Assembly (NCBI RefSeq): GCF_000143415.4
Contig: NW_003314302.1
Coordinates: 327,182-391,181, forward strand
Origin: Selaginella moellendorffii
Lineage: Eukaryota > Streptophyta > Lycopodiopsida > Selaginellales > Selaginellaceae
Direction: 5' to 3'
Length of the DNA stretch: 64,000 nucleotides
A program made the translations under genes and the position numbers. Positions 34,204 through 45,112 of the stretch are shown in pieces. Every line of letters starts with the position of its first letter. The first letter of the stretch is position 1. The notes under the pieces are model-generated. The model was not told the DNA's origin, ran no database searches, and saw only the letters and a program-made list of their open reading frames with translations.

Positions 34204-36212
34204 TCAAGCCCACCCCCAAGCTCCAAGAATCTCGAGACCTCTCTCGACAAAAGCCTCGACAATGCGATGATCCTCCTGTCTCCCAAGCCTGCTCTCCCAC
34301 GCTCTTTCCATCACGCTCCTTGCCGCGTCCTTGTCCCGTGCAAACTTCGCCAGAGAAATCATGTATGCCAGATTTGCGTCGCTGGCCGTCGTGAACCTTT
34401 CCATGGCCTCCATCACCACCTCCGCCGCCGGGACGTCAGGCACCACCACCGCCTCCCCACTCTGCAGCCTCTGGTAATAGAAGGAGAGCGACCAGTGAAT
34501 CGCTCGCAAGCACTGTCGCTCCTCCTCGTCCTTGAGCCTGCTCGCGAGAACTGTCTCCAGCGTCTTCGCCATCTCGATCGGGTCGGCCTCCCCCTTGAGC
34601 CTGAACTCGAAGTTTGCCTCGGCGAAGTCCCTGTAGTAGCCGTTCACCTCCGCGAGATCCTTGTCCAGCAGCGTCTCCAGGTAGCACTTCTTGCAGTCGC
34701 ACGCGAAACCCAGCCTCTTGCGCCTGTAAGGATGGCCACCATTGATGTAGCAGAGAACGAGCTCTTCTCCAGCATCGATATCTCGGGCCGCGACCTAGCA
34801 GGTCACCTTTCCAAGGTCCGTTTTGCAGACGTTTGGAACGCAGGAATGGTCGGCAGGATCCATGTTGCGAGGTAGACGAAGCCGCGCGAAGAGCTCGGAT
34901 GGTAGGATGCCTTGGTGACGATCTCAAAGGTTCGCTTCACTTCAATGCCTTCTAGTGCTTCTCTGCCGCTGCTGTCAGTGCTGCAAATCGGCCAATCCTC
35001 GGCAGTTGTCCAGTTCGGCCGGAAGGTTTCCATGCCGGGGACTTCTCGCTCGTCGCCCGCCACCTCGCAAACGAGGCTGAGAAGCTGCTTGTATACCCGT
35101 GGAGATTTCATGGCCATCTCAAGCAGCCGAGCAGCAGCGTCTCGGTCGCAAGCCGGTCTTCACACATCTTCACACCGGGCCAACGTAATCGGCAAGCTCT
35201 GGCACTTTGGTCTCGCTGTTGGAATCGCTCCACGGGCGACAAGAGTTGGAAATCTCCTGAGCGACGCTGCTGCTGTCCCGGCTTTGCCTGGCAAGTTTCT
35301 GGGACTTTTCGAATAGCTGGTCGATGGTTTGGTCTGTCCCAGCGAAATCTCTCAAGAGCTGGCACAACCAGTCGTAGAGATGAAGCTTGAGCAAAACCAA
35401 CGCCTTGCGATACACACTCTTGAGATGGCTGGGATCCATCTCAAGAGCGGCACTGGCAGCACTGACGCAAGCCTCAAATCACCCCAGCTTGAGGTAGCAC
35501 TCGGCTTGGTTGGAGAGAGCTAGAACCCGATTCTGGCGATCGTCCTGGCCGGCGCCACTAGCCATAGGCTTGAGCAGCAGCCTCAAAGCTCTCGTCTTTG
35601 AAGAGCTTGTTCCCTTCCATCCTGATCCTCGCGGGGCCCATACCTTGAAGTCCATGGAGGAAATCCTCGCCAAGGAAAGAGAGCACCTCGACGTTCGCGG
35701 GATTGTCAAGCGCGATGGACCAGTAGGACCTTGGATCCAGCCCTGAATCGCCGAGAAACCCCGAGACCATCGCCGTGATCGCGCCCATATCGTCCAGCGG
35801 CCGCACCAGCGTCGGCTCCTTGACCCCCGAGGAAATTTCGCCCGGACCTCCACCTCCGAGGCATTGCTCACCATCGGATGCTTGATCGCGAGCAGCACCG
35901 ATTCACCGCTGGAATCCTCGAGCATTGTGAGTACCTGGACGCTGCCGTCGATCATGAGCGCGTCCGCGGCCAGAAATCCATGAAGAACACGCCCCACCGC
36001 GCGCGATTCCGGCTCTAGATCTCCAATCCGGACAGGAGCTATGGTGGAGATCGCCGCGGAGGGAATGCCGTGTGCCCGCTGGAGGAGCATCGAAGCAAGC
36101 ATTGTCAGCGGATCCGAGCGCAACACATCCTAGGGAAGGAATGGTGTGAAAGAATCGGTGCCGCCCTTGGCACGTGGGCGAGGCGGAGCATCACCGCGGT
36201 GTGGAGCACCAT
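34204..36212 (-). pseudogene. Broken TPR-SET (SMYD4-like) protein gene, copy 2
   Basis: Same gene as at 19.9-21.9 kb. It keeps parts that copy 1 has lost: a TPR unit with 'SNQAECYLKLG' and 'EMDPSHLKSVYRKALVLLKL', an extra stretch after 'ALMIDGSVQVL' ('SSGESVLLAIKHPMV'), and 'ELVLCYINGGHPYRRKRLGF' with the conserved SET tyrosine and the following cysteine cluster (CDCKKC). It has lost the first part of the SET domain: about 110 bp between 'CDRDAAARLLEM' and 'KMCED' that encode RGRGLFATRKINRGEVVL in copy 1. It also has smaller frameshifts around the NHSC region. The TAG near codon 34 is shared with copy 1. Neither copy can make a whole enzyme. Confidence 0.78.
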
Positions 36213-36234
36213 AGCCAAAACCCTGAGACAAATG

Positions 36235-36362
36235 TAAGGAAAGCGCCTTTAGGGTTCTTCCTTTAAAATAATGAATCCTTATGTTAAAGGAAATAAAGTG
36301 CCTTTAGGGCTCTTCTTCTAAAATGAATAAAGTGCCTTTAGGGCTCTTCCTTTAAAAAGCAA
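36235..36362. repeat. Short tandem repeat upstream of SET copy 2
   Basis: Three ~40-bp units on 'aaagtgcctttagggctctt', matching the array at about 21880-22005. Confidence 0.75.
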
Positions 36363-37144
36363 GGGTGGTTAAAAAATATGCCATAAAATATCCGAACAAG
36401 GCGGTAACGATACAAATCGAGGGATTGATATTTTGTTTCGTTTTCTTTCAAAATGCGCCATTGCACCCCTGGCTAAACATCCAGACTGTAAGTCTCACTC
36501 GTAATCTCTGGCGTTGGTCGAGCGCACTGTGCTTGCCCAAAGTCCTCATCGTTGGTCACTGAAGATAAGATAGGCCTATAAACATGTGGATAGATTCATG
36601 CGCTCAGTCAAGCATGAAGTACTTCGTTTCATGTCAGTCACCATTAGACAAAGTGATTTTTCACGGCACAATTAAACCTATGGTTTTCAAAGCGCAGCAT
36701 TGCACTCCCTGGATGCTGTATTGTGAAGTGCCGCGCCATGTTATAAATAAGGTCTTGCATTCATAATTAGCCTAAATAGAAACACACATTTGTAACAAAA
36801 GCTCTAGACCCTCACAAAAATAATAATAAGGTCTAATTTACATCATCCAAATGATCCTCCGTTGTTGCTTGTCAGTTGCAGAATATTTGATTTGGAGTAA
36901 TTAGGCCTCACAATCAGGGAAACTATTGCAAGATACATACAGAATTAGTAATTCTATCCATCTTTTATATGAAACAAATAAACTTTATGATGCTAAACAC
37001 ATTAGTTATCAAGAAGGCGTTTGAAAGGGCTCTTGCCAAGGAGGTTACTGATCGATTTTGCGTTTAGGTGAGATCTGAGGTTTCAAGCTTCACTGCCACC
37101 TGGATGCACATGGATTGTCCAGGAAGATTCATTAAGGTTTTTGT

Positions 37145-37468
37145 ATGGAAAAAGGTGGCGAAAAGGTTGTTCTCTTGCATATAAACCCTCTGACTCTCAA
37201 GGATTTTCATGGAAATGGGTGCCGTCTTGGAAATCCGGAAGGTGTTCTTTGTGTTGCTGTTGGAGCTGATGAAGTTGTTGGCGATCGTGTCAGTGTTTCT
37301 CTTGCAAATGTTGGGGAAAGGAGCCCGGACTGCATGGAATTTCTTCATAAAACTGTTCTTGATGATCTTGTTGGTCTTTCTCTTGCAATATTTTGGGAAA
37401 GAGGCCCTGATTGCATCGTTTTCCTTGATGAAACTCTTATACAAGATCGTGATGTGATTATGATTTAA
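37145..37468 (+). CDS. Conserved 107-codon frame of unknown function (right arm)
   Basis: The partner of the frame at 32619-32942. It has the same length and about ten amino-acid changes, including EK for EN at the start and LVGLSL for RVGVSL. The internal ~25-residue duplication is present here too. No domain recognised. Keeping the frame open in both arms is suggestive of coding but not proof. Confidence 0.35.
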   Translation: MEKGGEKVVLLHINPLTLKDFHGNGCRLGNPEGVLCVAVGADEVVGDRVSVSLANVGERSPDCMEFLHKTVLDDLVGLSLAIFWERGPDCIVFLDETLIQDRDVIMI

Positions 37469-37839
37469 ATCCTATAATAAAAAGTCCCAGATGGTCGACG
37501 ATCCATCATAAATTCCGGCAATGTCAACTCCCTCTATTCAGTGTTTCATTGTCTTTTTAACTTCTGATGCGGAGGATGCCCTTATTAATGTTTAAGCTGT
37601 CTGTTCGAGGCAGTTGCTGGAGAGGCTCCTCTAGCACCCGGATCAAGCTCCATTGAAACACCTCTGCCACTTTCAAGCGGATATGGCCCTGCAGCTCCAT
37701 GGCGTACTGATTCCCAGCCTGGAGATAGGCGATGACGGGAGCATTTGTCCTGTCTCTCTCCAAGTCTGGTGTTGGGCTTTAGCTGCCATGGTGGTTGTGG
37801 GGAATTTTTATGGATACATAGACTACCGCCAACGTCTTG

Positions 37840-38040
37840 GTTGCTCTTGACCACCTTAAGCTCCCACTGCCACTGGCTTACATGAAACTTCCTCGTGGAG
37901 TTTGCACGGGACAAGGACGCAGCATGGAGCGTGATCGAGCAAGAATGGGAGATCAAGCTTGGCAGACAGGAAGATCATCGTCAAGGACATCGTCCAGAGA
38001 GGTCTGAGCTGCATCGCATTGCGATTCTTCAGTTTGAATT
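37840..38040 (+). pseudogene. Scrap of the TPR-SET gene C terminus (right arm)
   Basis: The mirror of the left-arm scrap: 'LDHLKLPLPLAYMKLP' then a frameshift, then 'FARDKDAAWSVIEQEWEIKL' in another frame. It lies just beyond the 3' end of the PPR gene. Confidence 0.6.
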
Positions 38041-38093
38041 TAAGTTTTGCTAAAAAGAAAACTTGTGTAACTATTTTGACTAATAAAAATATA

Positions 38094-40655
38094 CTACGAA
38101 ATTCTAGGTATATCCACTATCGTTAGACCTTTACTTATTTTTCTGGAGAGAATCTCTTGGACTCTTGCAGCTTTCCCTCGCTCTCCTAGGACGCTGTAAA
38201 CATTAGAAAGTAGCACATAAGGCCCAGCTTCGTCACATCCCGGCATCTCAATTATCAAATCACCAATGCTCGAGGCTCTAGTGAGATCGCCATGTATGCA
38301 ACAGGCATTCAAGAGTGCCGTCCAGCTGCTAGAATCCGGCAAAAACGGCATGCACTTGATCAATTCCTGTGCAGCTTCCAACCTCCCAGATCGGCCCAGC
38401 AGATCGATCAAGCACCCAAAATGCTCGCAGATTGGATCAATCATGAAGTCCACTTGCATCGAGAGAAAGTAGCCTCGAGCGGCCTCCACAAGCCCCGCGT
38501 GGCTGCAAGCTGATATTGCGGCCACAAACGTCACGGCATCCGGTATGAAACCCTGCTGCTGCATGAGCCCAAAGCACGTCAAGGCTGACATGTTATGCCC
38601 ATTCTGGGCATATGCCGTTATCATGGCGCTCCAGGATACCATGCTCTTTGTGGGCATGCCATGAAAGATCCTGGTAGCCTCGGATATGTTGCCACATTTT
38701 CCGTAGACGTTCACAAGCCCAGTGGCGACGCTCACGTCGGAGAGGAATCCACTCTCGAGGATCATCGCGTGGAGAGCTCTCGTCTCTCGCAGCGATGAAA
38801 TCCCTAAGAGGGCTTCCAGTGCACCAACAAAGGTGAAGTTATTCGCATGAAAGCCATCCAAGTTGAGAGTTCTGTAAAGCAGCCATGCGTCGCTGTAGTG
38901 GCCATTTTGGGCAAATGCGAGAATCATCGTGTTCCATGACACGATGTTCTTCTCTTGCATCTTGTCAAAGATACACTTTGCTTGCTCCAGCTTGAGAACC
39001 TGGGCATAGCCCAGCATCATTGTGTTGTTTGAGACAACATCCCGGTCTGGCATTGTCGAAAGCATCTTCTCGGCGTCATCTATGAGCCCGTTTTGGACGT
39101 TCATGGTTATCATCAGGTTAAAAGAGACTGTATTTTTTTCCTTCATTTGTGAGAACATCCTCTTGGCTGCCTCAAGATGCCCGTTTTGAGTATACGCATA
39201 GAGCATAGAGTTGCATAGCATGACATCGTGTTGATCCGCATTGTCAAACACAAGTTTGGCGCTGTCCAGATTCTGGCACCTCGCAAACATTGCCACTAAT
39301 GCGGTAGCAATCGCAACTTGGTGTGTAAACTCCATTTCCTCGACAATTGAGAGGACCATTCTTCCCAGATCGGTGTTTCCGATGTTAGAACAGGCATCAA
39401 TGACCGCAAGAAGTGTCACTCGGTTTGGACGAAGTCCCTCGACATCCATTCTCATCAGCAGCTTGATGGAATTCTCTCCACGCCCGTTTTGGGCATTTGC
39501 AAAGATGATGGTGTTCCAAGATATCAGATTCGGCAGCGGCATTCGATGGAACAAGTCCGTGGCTTCCTCCAAATCCCCTCTCTGGCCAAACGCCGCAATC
39601 AGCGTGTTCCACGTAGAAGCGTTCTGCATGGGCATACAATCAAACATTACTCTTGCGTTATAGAGCTGTCCACCCTGCACAAAAGCCGCCAGCATCGCAT
39701 TCCACGTAACATCGTTTCGTTGAGACGCCCGGTCGAATATTTCTCTCGCTTCTTCAAGATGCCCATTCTGGGCATATGCTGCAACCATTGTCGTCCACGA
39801 CACGACATTCCTTTGCGGCATTTTGTCAAAGATCTCAGTGGCTTTCTCGAGCCGACCAAACTTCCCGTACATGCTAACGCAGGCAGTGGCCACGGAGACA
39901 TGCGCCATGAGGCCCAAATCAACGACATCATCATGGAGCTGTCGCCCCGTCACCTGGCAGCCGACAGTGGAACAGCAATTTATGCTGCTGATGAATGTTA
40001 TGTTGTCGGGCTGGAGGCCCTCCAAATCCATGTTTCTGAGCATCTCAAGGGCCTCGTAACAATACCCAGCTTGGGCATATGCTGTGATCATCGCGTTCCA
40101 TGAAATCCTATCCTTTTCGGGAATTTCATCGAAGATTTCTTTCGCTAGCGAGACTTCCCCGGTGGATGCATAAGAGGAAATCATTGCAGTCCACGACACA
40201 TCTGTTCTTCCAGGCATCAGATCAAAGAGATTCCTTGCGTCGTAAAGATGCCGGTTTTGGGCAAGTGCGCCAAGCATGATGTTGTACGAGAAAACGTTCC
40301 TGGGACGAATTCTCGCGAAGAGACTCCTTGCTTCGTCCAATCCACCGCAAGCGCCAAACATCCTCACGACTAGATTGTTGATGACCAGCTCTGAGTTGTA
40401 TCGATCGCGTAGGATCAAGGCATGGATCCGCCGTGCCGCGGCGAGGCATCTGGCGGCGCTGCATTGAGCTAGGAGCGAGCTGTAGAGGGTGAAATCTCCT
40501 CGGACCTCGCGGCTCTCGAGCTGGTCGAGGGATTTTTGGAGCTGGGTCTTTGCGAGATCTGGCACCGATTGATCCTTGGAAGAGAGATGGATCCCGAGAG
40601 AAGGAAATCGTTGCTGCGGGTTTCGCTTCTTCTTCGAGCCAAGAACAAGGATCAT
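38094..40655 (-). CDS. PPR protein, PLS class, E-type end, intact (right arm)
   Basis: One uninterrupted frame of 853 aa from an ATG (MILVLGSKKK). The N-terminal ~70 residues are basic and Ser/Gln-rich and could be an organelle transit peptide. About 20 pentatricopeptide units follow (for example DVSWTAMISSYASTGEVSLAKEIFD, here with an extra unit that the left-arm copy lost). The C-terminal ~80 residues resemble an E domain (SSWTALLNACCIHGDLTRAS...YVLLSNVY). There is no DYW domain, so if it takes part in RNA editing it would need a partner that supplies the deaminase. It is a likely mitochondrial or plastid RNA-binding protein. It is intronless and divergent from the GST gene, with 111 bp between the start codons. 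Confidence 0.92.
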   Translation of the reverse strand: MILVLGSKKKRNPQQRFPSLGIHLSSKDQSVPDLAKTQLQKSLDQLESREVRGDFTLYSSLLAQCSAARCLAAARRIHALILRDRYNSELVINNLVVRMFGACGGLDEARSLFARIRPRNVFSYNIMLGALAQNRHLYDARNLFDLMPGRTDVSWTAMISSYASTGEVSLAKEIFDEIPEKDRISWNAMITAYAQAGYCYEALEMLRNMDLEGLQPDNITFISSINCCSTVGCQVTGRQLHDDVVDLGLMAHVSVATACVSMYGKFGRLEKATEIFDKMPQRNVVSWTTMVAAYAQNGHLEEAREIFDRASQRNDVTWNAMLAAFVQGGQLYNARVMFDCMPMQNASTWNTLIAAFGQRGDLEEATDLFHRMPLPNLISWNTIIFANAQNGRGENSIKLLMRMDVEGLRPNRVTLLAVIDACSNIGNTDLGRMVLSIVEEMEFTHQVAIATALVAMFARCQNLDSAKLVFDNADQHDVMLCNSMLYAYTQNGHLEAAKRMFSQMKEKNTVSFNLMITMNVQNGLIDDAEKMLSTMPDRDVVSNNTMMLGYAQVLKLEQAKCIFDKMQEKNIVSWNTMILAFAQNGHYSDAWLLYRTLNLDGFHANNFTFVGALEALLGISSLRETRALHAMILESGFLSDVSVATGLVNVYGKCGNISEATRIFHGMPTKSMVSWSAMITAYAQNGHNMSALTCFGLMQQQGFIPDAVTFVAAISACSHAGLVEAARGYFLSMQVDFMIDPICEHFGCLIDLLGRSGRLEAAQELIKCMPFLPDSSSWTALLNACCIHGDLTRASSIGDLIIEMPGCDEAGPYVLLSNVYSVLGERGKAARVQEILSRKISKGLTIVDIPRIS

Positions 40656-40766
40656 TCAAAGGATTCGTTGAAACTTTGACTCTAACACGTGGCAGTTTGA
40701 CTGTGAGATGTGGACTAAAAATCAAGGATTTAAGATGAACCCTAGCGGAAGAGCAACACTGCGGCT
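40656..40766. promoter_or_regulatory. 111-bp bidirectional promoter, PPR / GST (right arm)
   Basis: Reverse-complement equivalent of 29372-29482, same length, with only a few base changes. Confidence 0.6.
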
Positions 40767-41705
40767 ATGGCGATCCAGCTCTACAGCCTTGCCACTCCAA
40801 ATGGCATGAAGGTATTGATCACAGCCAAGGATTTTCTCTTGTTTGATCGGAGTTTGATCTAAACGATCAGGTGAGCATTGCGCTCGAAGAAATGGGGCTT
40901 GATTACGAGCCGCACACAATTAACATCCGAAACAACGAGCAGTTCCACCCGGACTTCGTTGCCATCAATCCCAACTCCAAAATCCCCGCAATCGTCGATC
41001 CAAATGGCCCAGGTTTGCTGCTCTTTTGATCGCTTGTCTTTTCGATCTTTTTAATTTGGATTCGCTATCCAGATGGAAAACCCATGAATGTCTTCGAGAG
41101 TGGAGCGATTCTTCTCTATCTGGCGGAAAAGACGGGCAAGTTCATCTCGCAAGATCCCAGGCTCAAGTGGGAGACAATCCAGTGGGTCTTCTTCCAAATG
41201 GCAGGCGTTGGCCCAATGGCCGGCCAGGTTAGAGAAACTTGTGAATTCCTAGATTTCATGGATCATCGTTGTGTTCTTCGTTGATGCATGGGTTTTGTTC
41301 TTGTATCTTGGTGTTCTTGGTGTTCTTGGCCTTGTTTATCTTGTTTGGGATTTTGTTCTTCATGTTCTTGAGCTCTCATTTGTTTCTTTCTTTCATTAGT
41401 TTGGGCACTTCTACGTCTATGCCAAGGATAAGTGCGATCATCCATACCCCCTGGAGCGTTACTCCACCGAGGTGAAGCGCCTGATGGGAGTGCTGGAGAA
41501 GCGGCTCGAAGGGCGAGAGTTTTTGATAGATGGCGGCTACTCCATCGCGGACATGGCCACCTTCCCATGGATCTACTGTATCGAGGTTTTCTACAAGGGG
41601 GCGGAGGTCATAGGCCTCGAGAACTTCCCAAACGTCATGGCTTGGAAGGAGCGTTGCATGGAACGCCCGGCCACTGCCAAAGGTATGAAAGTGTGTAAGT
41701 TCTAA
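40767..41705 (+). CDS. Glutathione S-transferase, YfcG/Ure2p-like (Nu class), right-arm copy
   Basis: Four exons: 40767-40811, 40871-41012, 41073-41227 and 41400-41705, 215 aa. It has the same motifs as the left-arm copy: ATPNG, NPNSKIPAIVD, FESGAILLYLAEKTG and SIADMATFPW. Intron 3 differs slightly in length between arms. The C terminus ends GMKVCKF in both. All splice sites are intact in both copies, so both may be expressed. The class is known from bacteria (YfcG), fungi (Ure2p) and early land plants. A role in glutathione-dependent redox reactions is inferred from the family. Confidence 0.9.
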
Positions 41706-42353
41706 ATAGTAACTAGAATAATTTAAAGGTGTTCTGTTTAATACTAAGAATTTAAAAAGTATGTTAAATAATATTTAGTAAGTACTAACTCCCATATTGC
41801 TAAAATCATCATGCCAGCCATTGCCCTACGTGATTTTTAGTTTGCATATGTTCTACCATCTTTAATAATGGAGCTGGATAACAGAGGAAAAGCTCCTGTC
41901 GAGATCCACAAAAAGGAAGAACAATAAATCTGGCCTATCCCGATTGGAGCAAAGGATCTCAAGCAAGCAATAAAAGTGTTTACTGTGCCACCTCTAAATC
42001 AAAAAGGAAATATTAAAAATCTCAACTCAAAGCTAAGAAAGAAAAAGGAAAATCGGGTCCAGATGCTGTTTTGATAATCTTGTGGTGCACAGTTGGAAGC
42101 ATGAGATTGATGGATGCAAAAATGTAAGTTGGATTATCATTTTTGTATTAGTGGTGTCTTCGTTGTTGCTGCGATTCCACTCATTGGCCTTGCCTTCTTC
42201 TTTTCCACGGCCATTTGTGTCTTTCCTGTCACAACTCCATATATTTCAGGTAATAGGCGAGGGATGAGATTGTCTTCTTGATTGCAAAGATTATATGCGT
42301 TTCATGTCCTGGGAGTGGCTAAATCTAACAGCCTAATTTAACGAAATTTTCTT

Positions 42354-42480
42354 CCCGCCAATTACAATTAAGCTAGAGAATTTAATTGTAAGAATTCTTA
42401 TAATTAAGTTCATTAAGTGTAAGGATTGTATGATCTTCAGAACAGATCGTGGGAGGAAATCCCGGGGATCTTCTGCTCTT
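42354..42480 (+). repeat. Direct repeat, left copy, of the inserted block
   Basis: It matches 47648-47790 in the same orientation at high identity. It ends with coding-looking text, YDLQNRSWEEIPGIFCS. Confidence 0.8.
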
Positions 42481-42849
42481 ATGCTAGATCCCCCCTGGAA
42501 GAGCGTCTATTGATTCGAATTCGCGAAAGATTTGAATATCGGCTGCGGCGGACGGGAAGATCTATGTTGCGACGAGAGCAAGAACGCGCTCAAGAGCTGC
42601 AAGAGACTCGATCCAGCTCGCAACGAGTGGGAGGCTATGGCGGATTTAGGTCAAGAACGCAGGGGAATCGTGATGAATTGCAGCCAGTTTGCGGTTATGA
42701 GCGGATAGAACGGATTCGCAAGGCGAGTTCAGTTCCAGTTCCGAGATTTTTGACGGTGATTCCTCATGGCAGATTGGCAAGGGATCTGCAAGCGGGGCAG
42801 TGTATTGCTTCCGGGAGAAGATGACCTCTTCTTCCTGTTCTTTCAAGTA
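42426..42849 (+). pseudogene. Kelch-repeat (F-box/kelch type) protein fragment
   Basis: One frame reads YDLQNRSWEEIPGIFCS, a kelch blade edge (x-Y-D-x-x-x-x-x-W). After about 42520 the coding character moves to another frame: NIGCGGREDLCC, then KSCKRLDPARNEWEAMADL (the classic kelch L-D-P-x-x-N-x-W pattern), ending in a stop near 42847. No start codon and no F-box is present, and at least one frameshift is needed. The upstream part of the gene is absent. Such proteins are often substrate receptors of SCF ubiquitin ligases. This is a fragment only. Confidence 0.55.
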
Positions 42850-44393
42850 AATTGGAGCAATGCCTGTCACTAGGAAGATCATCTCTGCTTGCCTTGGTAG
42901 TGAGCGATTGCAGCAGGAGATTGTTGCTGTGGTTCAAGATCAAGGCGGGGAATGTGTTACAAGCCGGTGAAATCTACTTACTTAACTTAACAATCGCAGT
43001 GGGAAGACACATTAGTCAATTATCTAATTTATATTTAACTTAATAGTAAGTGCATTAGTCAAATCATAACTGTTTCCTAGGTTTAAGCTAACGAGTGATC
43101 AGGTAATGAAGACACTATAAATTAATCAGTTAAATTAGACTAATTTAAGCATTTAAATTAGCATGTTCCCCTTAAAAAATAGAATATGCTAATCATCACT
43201 CTAGCGATTTGCTCACAGCTAAGCGTCTTCTTTGAAATTGAGAACCCAGGAAATTGTAAGAGATCCTCCTTGTCAGGCAGGTCAAAGAAATCTGAGCTCA
43301 ATAATGTGATCAAGTTTATTTATACAGTAAAACAACAACTGAGCTGGATTTCCTCCCAGAGTCCCATTTGCGGCTTTGCTGTGCCTGAATGGGAATCTAC
43401 TGCACAAAGAGTGTGATTTATTCCTATGATTAATATTGAGCACTACAGATTGAGCGGCGAGGAAGAAGAAACTGAAGATCATGACGATCTTACTAACAAT
43501 TTCATCCATAAATAATTATTGATGACTTTCATGCATTCATCAGAAAAATAAAAAAAGAGGATCGCTTTCACTCCATTTTAGGTATATATATAATTTTATC
43601 GGACCCTAGTGATATCAAAGACTATGAGTTAGGATCTAATAGATCCTTGCTTAAACAATAACCTTGCTTATCTTCAGAAAGAGGTGAGATGGGATCATGA
43701 TGCTCATCACTGGCATGCTCAACCAGGTCATCACCATGGGTTGCAGACTCGTTCCCACAGATCTCATACTGATGAAACCATCTAGTTTACATCTCAGAAT
43801 GGCCAAGAGGGCAGTGCCAACGTGGCACGATTATGGGCCCCAACGTGTTATTGCCTGGGTGCAAAATAATAGTGGAGATAATTTTGAAGTACAAAAACAC
43901 CGGCACTCAAGTATGAAGCTGGACGATTCCGTTTCTAATTTTCCGAAGAATGTTTTTCTCGTCGCACGTGGGCCTATCCTCCATTTCTGATCGATAAACC
44001 CTACTTCCAAGCGTTACTTCTTTTAGTCTAACAGGTCTTCTTAAGTCTTTTTTTATTTACCCTTGTGTTTGCTACCCCTTAACCTTATACATATTGTTTT
44101 TTAAAACTTTTTTAACCTAGGGCAGTCGCTTTGTGAATTTATAAACGAACTGCAGAACTTTGCCGAGTGATGAATTTTGCCGAACTGCAGAACTTCACTG
44201 CTGCAGTGCACTATCTGCCAGCCAATCCTAAGAGTAGGCATCCATTTGGGAATAGGGGGAGCTGTAATTTAGATTTCAAGCTTACGTTTTACAAAATGAT
44301 TTGTTTTGTGTGCTTTTATATGAGCAGCGCAAGACTATCGAAACAGCATACAGATAGATTAAAGCCAAAAAACAAACCAGCACAAACCTTGTA
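42850..44393. other. Intergenic DNA, no confident gene
   Basis: Mixed composition. A His-rich frame at about 43693-43780 (many 'cat/cac' codons) and a ~97-codon frame at 43697-43990 show no recognisable domain. Near 44325-44365 the text 'caagactatcgaaacagcat' resembles the outer part of the palindrome arm at 28275-28305. Near 44145-44205 a short piece built on 'gaactgcagaactt' is duplicated in tandem. Confidence 0.45.
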
Positions 44394-45104
44394 TCACATC
44401 TCTTGCACTAGAGGAACTAGTATAAATTCCCCCACTCCATTTCTTCGGTTGCGGGACTCCTCCCTTCGGAGCTTAAAGTAGAAACTAAAGGCAGGATCAA
44501 ACAGAGTCCAAAAGGTTCTATCATATCCAATCAGTAATGCACAGCTTGGGATGCGATCAAGGTCATACATCCCGCCGTAAAGCGGCTGTGGATTATATCC
44601 CAGTTTTCGAGCCAGGGATGCATCTTCCATCCACACCAAGCTGCGACGATCTGTGCATCGAATGCTTGTCACCACCGGATGCTTGGCAACCATTTCCAAA
44701 AGCAACGCTTCACTGGCCTTGTGGATCCTCACTATGGATCCCGGCATACCTTCCAAAGCTGCCCTTTCCTTATCCAAAACTATTAACTCTGAGCTTGTTG
44801 AGGGTGATATTTTGGATACGAGCAATCTTTCACCAATCTTGGCCTGAATGGCTGCACAGAGCAAGATTGAGTCCAGCCAAGAGACATTGCTCATCTGGAC
44901 GGCCGAAAAGCAAGTTTGGACGAGGTCGCTCCAGTCGACCCTGCTGCTACGTGAAATGAAGTCGCCACCACTGACAATTCTCACCTGATCCAGGCGCTTT
45001 ACCCGCGAGAGAAACTCTTCCTCGTCGCACCACTTAGAGCCGCGGATATTCACCCTCTCCGGGAGTATGACACCCACTTTTGGCCGTGACAAAAACACTC
45101 CCAT
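44394..45104 (-). CDS. Papain-fold protein with all catalytic residues replaced
   Basis: An ATG-started, intronless frame of 236 aa. It is clearly related to the divergent papain-like gene next door: the C-terminal landmark C-A-L-L-I-G-Y-x-x-x-F-W-T-L-F-D aligns with C-L-L-V-V-G-F...L-W-T-L-L-N there. The papain 'DW' start is kept (D57-W58). The catalytic cysteine position next to the conserved tryptophan is serine (S75-W76), the histidine position is serine (S187) and the asparagine position is aspartate (D203). So it should have no cysteine-protease activity. There is no signal peptide and no typical I29 propeptide; residues 1-50 are unrelated to one. It might be a decoy, inhibitor or a decaying gene. 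The frame is long and unbroken, which argues against simple decay. Confidence 0.6.
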   Translation of the reverse strand: MGVFLSRPKVGVILPERVNIRGSKWCDEEEFLSRVKRLDQVRIVSGGDFISRSSRVDWSDLVQTCFSAVQMSNVSWLDSILLCAAIQAKIGERLLVSKISPSTSSELIVLDKERAALEGMPGSIVRIHKASEALLLEMVAKHPVVTSIRCTDRRSLVWMEDASLARKLGYNPQPLYGGMYDLDRIPSCALLIGYDRTFWTLFDPAFSFYFKLRREESRNRRNGVGEFILVPLVQEM

Positions 45105-45112
45105 ACTGCCCT

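Larger units (their letters stand above)
33996..36370. repeat. Spacer at the centre of the palindrome
   Basis: This 2.4-kb segment is the only part between the two arms. It consists almost wholly of the second copy of the SET pseudogene with its upstream tandem repeat. It matches 19.9-22.0 kb in direct orientation from about 34180. Confidence 0.85.
36371..42311 (-). repeat. Right arm of the palindrome, inner and main part
   Basis: It is the reverse complement of the left arm, beginning 'aaaaaatatgccataaaatatccgaac' (split by small indels against the left arm). It carries the 107-codon frame, a SET scrap, the intact PPR gene and the second GST gene. Homology with the left arm stops near 42311 and resumes at about 47800-48240. 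Confidence 0.92.
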
